DNA from: an uncultured Chloroflexota bacterium
GTDB lineage: Bacteria; Chloroflexota; Dehalococcoidia; SM23-28-2; RBG-16-64-32
Reading direction: 5' to 3'
Assembly (NCBI GenBank): GCA_913056415.1
Contig: CAJXNA010000087.1
Location: 1-7,818, forward strand
Length of the DNA stretch: 7,818 nucleotides
Of the stretch, positions 1 to 4,918 are shown one piece after another. Position 1 is the stretch's first letter, and each line of letters starts with the position of its first letter. Under the pieces are notes generated by a model, which worked only from the letters and a program-made list of their open reading frames with translations, did no database searches and was not told where the DNA came from. The position numbers and the translations under genes were made by a program.

Positions 1-56
1 GCGTAGGCTATGCGCGTCCCGTCGGCGCTGGTGCAGAAGCGGATCTGGGGTTCCAT
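1..56 (-). CDS. Partial CDS: N-terminus of a second hydrolase-cyclase fusion protein (tandem paralogue)
   Basis: This is the first 18 codons of a minus-strand gene that continues past the left edge. The ATG is at 54-56 and the peptide begins MEPQIRFCTSADGTRIAYA. The DNA at 1-56 matches 1436-1491, the start of the neighbouring complete gene, at 53 of 56 positions; the mismatches are at 2, 48 and 51. The start lies only 13 bp beyond the stop codon of that neighbour, so the two genes are head-to-tail and probably cotranscribed. No good Shine-Dalgarno sequence is visible; an AGGT directly abuts the ATG. By homology the full product is expected to be another alpha/beta hydrolase-class III cyclase fusion, but only the leader is seen here, so the rest is inference. 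Confidence 0.8.
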   Translation of the reverse strand, partial: MEPQIRFCTSADGTRIAY

Positions 57-69
57 ACCTACTGCCCGC

Positions 70-1491
70 TCATCCTGAGCCGTCCGCGTCAGCGGACGAG
101 TCGAAGGACCGCCAGCGCACCTCGTACAGCCTCACAGGCTCTTCGAACCCCTTGAGCGACGCCTCACCTCGGTCCGCAAACAGGAAGTCCTTGCCCTTGG
201 CCAGTTGCCTGACGACATCGGACACCAGTATCTCGCCGCCCTTAGCCGTCGCGGTTATCCTGGCCGCTTCATTGACCGCAGTCCCGTACAGGTCCCCCTC
301 CTCCGCTATCGGCTCCCCCGCGTTCAATCCGATGCGCACCCGGATAACCTCCGCTCGTCCTGAGCCTGTCGAAGCCTGTCCTGAGCCCTGCCGAAGGGGG
401 CGGGCGGAGTTCCACTCCACGAACGCCCTCTGCATGGCGATGGCGCACTCCAGCGCCCCCGTCGCCGAGGTGAACGAGGCCATGAACCCGTCCCCCATCG
501 TCTTCACCTCCGCGCCCCCGTGCGCCTTCAGCGCCTCCCGCACGATGCGCTCGTGCTCCCGCAGCACCTCCCGCGCCCTGGCGTCCCCCAGCCGCTGGGT
601 GAGCGCCGTCGACCCCTCCACGTCCGTGAACAGGACAGTGCGGAAGGCGCCCGCATCAGGCGGCGCGGCCGACGGCGCCTGAGTGCGGCCCTCATCCAGG
701 AACTGCGTCATGGCTTCCAAGTACGAGGTGTCGCCGAAGTAGGAGTGGCCAATATCGCCTTCGAGAGCAACGAAACGGGCGTCCGGGATCAGCGAGGCAG
801 CGGCCCTCCCGGCTGCGATGGGCACGTTGCGGTCGCCGCGCCGGTGAAGGACAAGCGTGGGAGCCTTCACCTGGGACAGGTACGGTCTGACGTCGACGCT
901 TGCGTAGAATTCGATGTACCTCGCTGCCGTTTCCGGTGACACGTGCTCGCGCAGGCTGTTGGAAAGCCAGCGCTGCGCCTCGATCGGCCCGCTGGGGAAC
1001 AGAATGTCCGCAAGGGCTCTCCGGGCCAGACTCCAATTCCCGCGGATAAGCTCCGCCAGGCTACGGATGGCCTCTGGCCTGACCATGTCCTCGCCGCACG
1101 GATACGCTTCCCAAAGCACCAGCCGCGAGACGTGCTGCGGATGGTGCACCGCATAGGCGACGCCGACCGCTGCGCCGTCGAGCATCCCCCACAAGTCGAA
1201 CCGGTCCAGTTGAAGGCGGTCAACGAGAGTCTCCACATCGGCGACCTGGGCCTCCACCGACAGGTCATCGACTTCCCGCTGGGAAGCGCCCACCCCCCGC
1301 CGGTCAAACCGTACCAGCAAGCAGCCCTCAGCCAGACTCTCGAAGAAGGCACGGACTTCGGGGTGCTCCCAGTCCCGCTCCATGTCGTCACCCCACGGAG
1401 ACACGACCACGAAAGGCGGCCCCTCGCCCAGGGTGGTGTAGGCTATGCGCGTCCCGTCGGCGCTGGTGCAGAAGCGGATCTGCGGCTCCAT
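70..1491 (-). CDS. Alpha/beta-hydrolase-like domain fused to class III adenylate/guanylate cyclase
   Basis: A 473-residue cytosolic fusion with no signal peptide or membrane segment. Residues about 20-265 form an alpha/beta-hydrolase fold, with the candidate acid in GDRNVP (D220) and the histidine in DIGHSYF (H249). The nucleophile elbow reads GMLDG (102-106), so leucine 104 stands where GxSxG has serine, and the domain is probably a non-catalytic sensor. Residues about 282-460 are a class III nucleotidyl cyclase expected to make cAMP. They have metal-binding D290 (FTDVEGST) and D334 (MGDG), adenine-selecting K330 and D400, and transition-state N407 and R411 (VNEAARI). Residues 363-381 (PLRQGSGQASTGSGRA core) come from an in-frame REP-like element, and the C-terminal tail comes from another. 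The start is supported by AGGA ten bases upstream and by conservation of the N-terminus in the tandem paralogue. The ligand is unknown. Confidence 0.92.
   Translation of the reverse strand: MEPQIRFCTSADGTRIAYTTLGEGPPFVVVSPWGDDMERDWEHPEVRAFFESLAEGCLLVRFDRRGVGASQREVDDLSVEAQVADVETLVDRLQLDRFDLWGMLDGAAVGVAYAVHHPQHVSRLVLWEAYPCGEDMVRPEAIRSLAELIRGNWSLARRALADILFPSGPIEAQRWLSNSLREHVSPETAARYIEFYASVDVRPYLSQVKAPTLVLHRRGDRNVPIAAGRAAASLIPDARFVALEGDIGHSYFGDTSYLEAMTQFLDEGRTQAPSAAPPDAGAFRTVLFTDVEGSTALTQRLGDARAREVLREHERIVREALKAHGGAEVKTMGDGFMASFTSATGALECAIAMQRAFVEWNSARPLRQGSGQASTGSGRAEVIRVRIGLNAGEPIAEEGDLYGTAVNEAARITATAKGGEILVSDVVRQLAKGKDFLFADRGEASLKGFEEPVRLYEVRWRSFDSSADADGSG
73..108. repeat. REP-like element with internal hairpin, overlapping the 3' end of the cyclase gene
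   Basis: The element begins with TCCTGAGC (73-80) and ends with GTCGAAGGA (100-108). These are the two ends of the REP-like unit TCCTGAGCCTGTCGAAGGA. Between them sits a perfect 7-bp hairpin, CGTCCGC (81-87), loop GTCA, GCGGACG (92-98). The element supplies the last codons of the cyclase gene (the tail SFDSSADADGSG) and lies immediately before its stop, 14 bp from the start of the next gene. On transcription the hairpin would form in the mRNA between the two cyclase cistrons. There is no T-tract, so an intrinsic terminator is unlikely. Confidence 0.7.
349..409. repeat. Double REP-like element inserted in frame in the cyclase domain
   Basis: Two tandem variants of the same unit are present: TCCTGAGCCTGTCGAAG (358-374) and TCCTGAGCCCTGCCGAAG (379-396). 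They are bounded by a short inverted pair, CTCCGC (349-354) and GCGGAG (404-409). On the minus strand they are translated as part of the cyclase (residues about 363-381) without breaking the frame. The encoded Gly/Ser/Gln-rich stretch lies between a helix ending FVEWNSAR and the strand VIRVRIGLN, a loop position in class III cyclases. The unit resembles dispersed REP-like repeats found in many high-GC genomes. Confidence 0.75.
1436..1491. repeat. Direct repeat of window positions 1-56 (tandem gene duplication)
   Basis: This 56-bp stretch, covering the first 18 codons of the complete cyclase gene, is repeated at 1-56 with three differences. It is the visible part of a tandem gene duplication of about 1.4 kb. 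The repeat unit distance is 1435 bp. Similarity stops just outside the ATG: the sequences upstream of 56 and of 1491 are unrelated, because the former is the REP-derived tail of the first gene. Confidence 0.85.
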
Positions 1492-1501
1492 TGCGGCACT
1501 A

Positions 1502-1505
1502 TCCT
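1502..1505 (-). promoter_or_regulatory. Weak ribosome binding site of the cyclase gene
   Basis: The minus strand reads AGGA here, ten bases before the ATG at 1489-1491. It is the only Shine-Dalgarno-like sequence near that start and is at the long end of useful spacing. Confidence 0.35.
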
Positions 1506-1623
1506 ACACCATCCGCACTCTCGCCGCGTAGAGGGGCGACCCAGATGGCCCGAGAACAAGTTGGGGGTGATCGGCTTCTGGTGGTCAACAATACCGCCGA
1601 CTGAAGTCGACGGCTCGATGGAA

Positions 1624-1682
1624 TGTAGCGGAGGCCTTCAGGCCTCCATGCCGCCGGTGGCGACCTGAAGGTCGCCGCTACA
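1624..1682. repeat. Cloverleaf-like inverted repeat with two covarying hairpins
   Basis: Outer arms TGTAGCGG (1624-1631) and CCGCTACA (1675-1682) are exact complements. Inside are two perfect hairpins: GGAGGCC, loop TTCA, GGCCTCC (1630-1647) and GGCGACC, loop TGAA, GGTCGCC (1659-1676). The 25-base left half (1624-1648) and the reverse complement of the right half (1658-1682) agree at 21 positions. The four differences are paired, A-T against C-G and G-C against A-T, so both hairpins stay intact. The half-sites are separated by nine bases. It lies 22 bp past the acyl-CoA dehydrogenase stop and could cap the 3' end of that operon's transcript. It may equally be a dispersed REP/MITE-type element. 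No transposase is nearby. Confidence 0.8.
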
Positions 1683-1704
1683 AGGTGTGGGGCCCGGCCG
1701 CCGA

Positions 1705-2901
1705 CTACTCGAACTCCCAGCCGTCGCCGTCACTGTAGGCGCGCAGCACCCGCCGCGCCACCACCATCCTGTGCACCTCGTCCGGCCCATCGTAGATGCG
1801 GCCGGCGCGCGCCGCCCGGTACATCGACTCCAACGGCGTGTCGCCGGAGACGCCCAGCGCCCCGTGCACCTGGATCGCCCGGTCGATAACGTCGATAAGT
1901 ATCCGCGACCCCCAGAACTTGATCAGCGATATCTCCACCCGCGCCTCGTCGCCCTGGTCCACCTTGTGGGCGGCGTGCAGGGTGAGCAGCCGCGCCGCCT
2001 GTATCTCGGCCACGGAGTCGGCGATCCAGTTCTGCACCGTCTGCTTCTGGGCCAGCGTGCTGCCGAAGGCGACCCGGTCCAGCGCCCGCCGGCACATCAG
2101 GTCCAGCGCCCGCTGCATCTGCCCCAGCCAGCGCATGCAGTGGTGGATGCGGCCCGGCCCCAGCCGCTTCTGCGCGATCATGAACCCGTCGCCCGGGTTG
2201 CCCAGCGTGTGCGTCACGGGGACGCGGCAGTCCTCGTAGCGGATCTCGCAGTGGTTGCCCGCCGTCTCCCCCATCACCGGCACGCTGCGCACGATCTCGA
2301 ACCCCGGCGTGTCCGTCGGCACGATGATCTGGCTCATCCGCCGGTAGGTCTGCGCTTCCGGCTCCGTCACGCACATGAGGATGGCGAAGGAGGCGCCCAT
2401 GGCGCCGCTGGTGAACCACTTGTGGCCGTTGATCACCCACTCGTCACCGTCGCGGACGGCCTTCGTCTGGATCAGTGTGGGGTCCGAGCCCGCCACCTCG
2501 GGCTCCGTCATCGAGAAGCAGGAGCGGATATCGCCCGCCACCAGCGGCTTCAGCCAGCGCTCCTTCTGCTCCTCCGTGCCGAACTGCCACAGGATCTCCG
2601 CGTTGCCGGAGTCCGGGGCCTGCGCCCCGAACGCCCGCGGTGCGAACGGGCTCCGCCCCAGGATCTCGTTGATGTAGACGTAGGGCATGAACCCTATGCC
2701 CATCCCCCCCGCCTCGGCGGGCAGGTGGGGCGCCCACATCCCCATCTTCTTCGTCTTGCCCTGCAGCTCCTTCATCAGCGATTCGCGATCGTCCCCGCCA
2801 TCGGCCAGTAACTGCTCGTTCGGGTAGATGTGCTCGTCCATGAAGGCGGCGACCTTCTGTCGCATCCCCCTGACTTCGGGCGTGATTGTGAAGTCGGGCA
2901 T
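1705..2901 (-). CDS. Acyl-CoA dehydrogenase, ACAD10/11-like
   Basis: A 398-residue, full-length flavoprotein of the acyl-CoA dehydrogenase family. It would oxidise an acyl-CoA at the alpha-beta bond and pass electrons to ETF in the cytosol. The N-terminal helical domain spans about 1-125. The FAD/substrate loop FSMTEPEVAGSD is at 129-140, followed by VINGHKWFTSGA (156-167) and the C-terminal flavin motif QVHGALG (344-350). The segment IYDGPDEVHR (369-378) replaces the IYEGT of short- and medium-chain enzymes, putting aspartate 371 at the catalytic-base position. YDGPDEVH-like motifs are typical of the ACAD10/11-like group, some members of which act on unusual (for example 4-hydroxy) acids. 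The start is fixed by a strong AAAGGAG seven bases upstream. It is the last gene of the crotonase-LLM-dehydrogenase operon, 26 bp after the LLM gene. Substrate is not predictable here. Confidence 0.95.
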   Translation of the reverse strand: MPDFTITPEVRGMRQKVAAFMDEHIYPNEQLLADGGDDRESLMKELQGKTKKMGMWAPHLPAEAGGMGIGFMPYVYINEILGRSPFAPRAFGAQAPDSGNAEILWQFGTEEQKERWLKPLVAGDIRSCFSMTEPEVAGSDPTLIQTKAVRDGDEWVINGHKWFTSGAMGASFAILMCVTEPEAQTYRRMSQIIVPTDTPGFEIVRSVPVMGETAGNHCEIRYEDCRVPVTHTLGNPGDGFMIAQKRLGPGRIHHCMRWLGQMQRALDLMCRRALDRVAFGSTLAQKQTVQNWIADSVAEIQAARLLTLHAAHKVDQGDEARVEISLIKFWGSRILIDVIDRAIQVHGALGVSGDTPLESMYRAARAGRIYDGPDEVHRMVVARRVLRAYSDGDGWEFE

Positions 2902-2908
2902 AGCTGGA

Positions 2909-2915
2909 CTCCTTT
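2909..2915 (-). promoter_or_regulatory. Strong ribosome binding site of the acyl-CoA dehydrogenase
   Basis: The minus strand reads AAAGGAG, seven bases before the ATG at 2899-2901. It lies in the 26-bp gap after the LLM oxidoreductase stop and suggests efficient independent initiation on the last operon gene. Confidence 0.8.
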
Positions 2916-2927
2916 CCGGCCTCTCCT

Positions 2928-3932
2928 TTACGGTGCCGTAAGCTCCCTGAACGCGGCCAGGCTCATCGCCGCCCGCTCGGCGGGGTCCAGCGAGACGGGC
3001 ACTATGTTCACTATCGGCAGAGTGACCCCGTTCTGGCGGTAAGCCTCGATCTTCTCCCTAACCCGCCGCCTGTCCCCGAAGATGAGCACGTCGTCGATCA
3101 CCTCATCGGGCACCAGCTTCAGCGCCTCCTGCCGGTCGCCGGCCCGCCAGGCCTCGGCCATCGGCCGCAGCAGTTCGCCGCGACCCAGCCATTCGTGGAA
3201 GGCGGCGTAGACGGGCGTCGTCAGGTAAGCGGTGATCATGAACCTGGCCAGCCCCCGCGCCGTCGCCTCGTCGGCGGCCGTCACGACGAAGATGCGACAG
3301 GCGATCTCCAGCGCTTCCGGGTCTTTGCCCGCGGCCCGGGCCGCCTCCTTCGCCACACCGACTACCTTTGGCACGTCGCCGGGGGCAAGCCAGTTGATAA
3401 TGACGCCATCCGCCTTGCTCCCCGCCAGCGCCAGCATCCTCTCCCGCAACGCTCCCACAAAAATCGGCGGCGGCTGCGTCGGCCGACGCGAGAGCCGGAA
3501 GCCGCGCGTCTTGAGCGACTCCCCCTCCACCGACACCTTCTCGCCGGCGAACGCCTGCCGCAGGAACTCCAGCGTCTCCCGCATCCGGCCCAGCGGCCTG
3601 CGCAGGGGGACGCCGTTCCACCGCTCCACGATAGCGGGCGAGCTCGTCCCGATCCCCAGGCAGAACCGGCCGGGCGCCGCCTCCGCCATCGCCGCCGCCT
3701 CCATCGCCAGCAGCGCCGGGCCGCGCGTGAACACGTTGGCGATGGCGCTGCCCAGCCGCAGTTCGCTAGTCCAGGACGCCGCCAGCGCCAGCGGCACGAA
3801 GGCGTCCGTGCCGTCCACCTCCGCCGTCCAGGCGTCCGTGTACCCCAACCGCTCCGCCTCTTGGAGCACCTCCCGGTGTTCCAGAAGCGGTACGCCCTCC
3901 AGGGGAAACGTAATGCCCCAGCGGTCAGTCAT
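2928..3932 (-). CDS. LLM-class flavin/F420-dependent oxidoreductase
   Basis: A 334-residue luciferase-like TIM-barrel protein of the size usual for F420-dependent LLM enzymes. Typical segments in order are LGYTDAWTAE (29-38), LGSAIANVFTR (60-70), GRFCLGIGTSSP (88-99), PPPIFVGALRERM (154-166), GVIINWLAP (176-184) and a C-terminal FGDRRRVREKIEAYRQNGV (285-303). Such proteins transfer hydride or activate oxygen with F420 or FMN; which cofactor and substrate apply here cannot be read directly. The GIGTSSP segment resembles F420-binding members such as methylene-tetrahydromethanopterin reductase-like proteins. Its ATG lies inside the end of the upstream crotonase gene, giving an 8-bp overlap with the pattern ATGACTGA, so translation is probably coupled. 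Placed between a crotonase and an acyl-CoA dehydrogenase, it likely supplies an oxidation or reduction step in the same catabolic route. Confidence 0.92.
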   Translation of the reverse strand: MTDRWGITFPLEGVPLLEHREVLQEAERLGYTDAWTAEVDGTDAFVPLALAASWTSELRLGSAIANVFTRGPALLAMEAAAMAEAAPGRFCLGIGTSSPAIVERWNGVPLRRPLGRMRETLEFLRQAFAGEKVSVEGESLKTRGFRLSRRPTQPPPIFVGALRERMLALAGSKADGVIINWLAPGDVPKVVGVAKEAARAAGKDPEALEIACRIFVVTAADEATARGLARFMITAYLTTPVYAAFHEWLGRGELLRPMAEAWRAGDRQEALKLVPDEVIDDVLIFGDRRRVREKIEAYRQNGVTLPIVNIVPVSLDPAERAAMSLAAFRELTAP

Positions 3933-4737
3933 TAAACCGGGGCTCCCGCTTCTCCATGAACGCCTGCACCGCCTCAGCGTGGTCCGGCGTCCGGCGCATC
4001 TCCCGGATAGCGAACCCCTCCTGCGTCACCACGCGACGCAGGTCACCCTCCGCCGCGTTCTCGTGCAGCAGCCGCTTGGCGGCCCAGACGGCGTCGCCGG
4101 GGTTGGCGGCGATCTCCTCCGCCAGCGCCATCGCTTCCTCCATCAGCTTCTCGTGAGGCACCACCCGGTCCACCAAACCCCTCTCCCCCGCCTCATTCGC
4201 ATCGACGATGCGCCCGGTCAGGGCCAGGAACAAGGCGTTGCCCAGGCCGGCCACCGCCGGCAGGTAGCGAGTGCTGCCGCACTCCGGCGTCAGCCCCACC
4301 TTCACAAAGCGGGCGGAGAAGGTCGCCTTGTCCGAGGCGATACGGATGTCGCAGGCGAGTGGCATCGTCAGGCCGATGCCGATCGCCGGGCCGTTGATGG
4401 CGGCGATGATCGGCTTGCCCCGCCGCAGTACGATCGGCACCTCCGGGCTGCCCTCGCGGTTCAGCAGGGGCGACTCCGGAGGCCGCGGCTCACCCCGACT
4501 CGATATCTCGTCCGACCAGCCGCTGATGTCGCCGCCGGCGCAGAACGCCCGGCCCGCGCCCGTCACCACCAGCGCCCCCACCTCACGGTCGGAGGACGCG
4601 CCGTTCACCGCGTCGATAAACTCACCCTCCATGCGTGGGTTCCAGGCGTTCAGCTTCTCCGGTCGGTTGAGGGTGATCAGGCTTACGCGGCCGCGCCGCT
4701 CGTACAGTATCGTCTCGTAGTTGGGGCTATCAGGCAT
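3925..4737 (-). CDS. Enoyl-CoA hydratase/isomerase (crotonase) family protein
   Basis: A 270-residue crotonase-fold protein. The oxyanion-hole segments are FCAGGDIS (65-72) and NGPAIGIG (115-122), with CDIRIASDKATFSARF (129-144) following. The two glutamates of classical enoyl-CoA hydratase (rat Glu144 and Glu164) align with threonine 124 and phenylalanine 144, so hydration is doubtful. Glutamate 152, in GLTPECGSTRYLP, falls where enoyl-CoA isomerases such as ECI2 carry their catalytic glutamate (SPEGCSS), so a delta3-delta2 isomerase-type reaction is more likely. Residues about 73-105 are a slightly long, polar insertion after the first oxyanion loop. The start has a strong GGAGGAGG. It is the first gene of the operon, its 3' end overlaps the LLM gene by 8 bp, and it is divergent from the pseudo-receiver gene. 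The alignment is by eye; substrate is unknown. Confidence 0.93.
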   Translation of the reverse strand: MPDSPNYETILYERRGRVSLITLNRPEKLNAWNPRMEGEFIDAVNGASSDREVGALVVTGAGRAFCAGGDISGWSDEISSRGEPRPPESPLLNREGSPEVPIVLRRGKPIIAAINGPAIGIGLTMPLACDIRIASDKATFSARFVKVGLTPECGSTRYLPAVAGLGNALFLALTGRIVDANEAGERGLVDRVVPHEKLMEEAMALAEEIAANPGDAVWAAKRLLHENAAEGDLRRVVTQEGFAIREMRRTPDHAEAVQAFMEKREPRFND

Positions 4738-4739
4738 GT

Positions 4740-4747
4740 CCTCCTCC
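4740..4747 (-). promoter_or_regulatory. Strong ribosome binding site of the crotonase gene
   Basis: The minus strand reads GGAGGAGG just before the ATG at 4735-4737. Counting from its 5' GGAGG core the spacing is five bases. It supports this ATG as the start and the gene as the first of the operon. Confidence 0.75.
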
Positions 4748-4771
4748 GAAGGCTATCGGGGCGCGAGTGTC

Positions 4772-4780
4772 AATTTAGCA
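4772..4780 (-). promoter_or_regulatory. Candidate -10 of the crotonase operon promoter
   Basis: The minus strand reads TGCTAAATT, an extended -10-like sequence about 35 bases upstream of the crotonase ATG. It lies in the only AT-richer intergenic stretch of the operon side. No matching -35 was found at normal spacing (GCGACA lies 19 bases upstream), so this is a weak call. Confidence 0.3.
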
Positions 4781-4879
4781 CAGCGAATAGGTCATTGTCG
4801 CCGCTGGCAACCCGCACGGACACGGGTAGTTCACATATGAATGCCTATTGTAACGATCCGCTGTCTCGACTGTTGTCTT

Positions 4880-4885
4880 TATATA
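4880..4885 (+). promoter_or_regulatory. Candidate -10 of the pseudo-receiver gene promoter
   Basis: TATATA on the plus strand, 33 bases upstream of the ATG at 4919. It sits in a locally AT-rich tract (4870-4886) unusual for this window. A good -35 at 16-18 bases is not visible. It is upstream of the chosen start but downstream of the alternative ATG at 4841, which supports the shorter protein. Confidence 0.4.
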
Positions 4886-4900
4886 GCCAGACCGACTCAC

Positions 4901-4910
4901 AGAAGAAGGG
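4901..4910 (+). promoter_or_regulatory. Ribosome binding site deciding the start of the pseudo-receiver gene
   Basis: The sequence AGAAGAAGGG lies eight bases before the ATG at 4919-4921. The in-frame ATG at 4841 has no such sequence and would add a 26-residue cysteine/arginine-rich extension unlike a receiver domain, so the start was placed at 4919. Confidence 0.65.
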
Positions 4911-4918
4911 TTGCCTCA

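Larger units (their letters stand above)
1492..1704. other. Non-coding gap between acyl-CoA dehydrogenase and cyclase genes
   Basis: This 213-bp stretch separates the end of the three-gene catabolic operon from the start of the cyclase gene, both on the minus strand. It holds the cloverleaf-like repeat at 1624-1682 and a stretch of about 130 bp that must contain any independent promoter for the cyclase gene. A TAGGAT hexamer lies about ten bases before the cyclase ATG, but it has no partner -35 and includes the AGGA that could be the ribosome binding site. I see no convincing promoter and no U-tract terminator. Confidence 0.6.

Noticed and set aside
349..409. Short CRISPR-like array
   Set aside because: There are only two imperfect units with a 4-bp gap, inside a coding frame, and the sequence fits a REP-like family.
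943..1668. Plus-strand open frame of 241 codons opposite the hydrolase domain
   Set aside because: It is antisense to a recognised domain, with no ribosome site or protein motif, and it runs through the cloverleaf repeat.
1687..2811. Plus-strand open frame of 374 codons opposite the acyl-CoA dehydrogenase
   Set aside because: The translation is His/Arg/Leu/Pro-rich without motifs and fully overlaps a well-supported dehydrogenase gene.
4768..4773. Perfect TTGACA on the minus strand upstream of the crotonase gene
   Set aside because: A -10 at 17 bases would fall on the GGAGGAGG ribosome site and reads TTCGGA, so it cannot be a normal promoter for this start.
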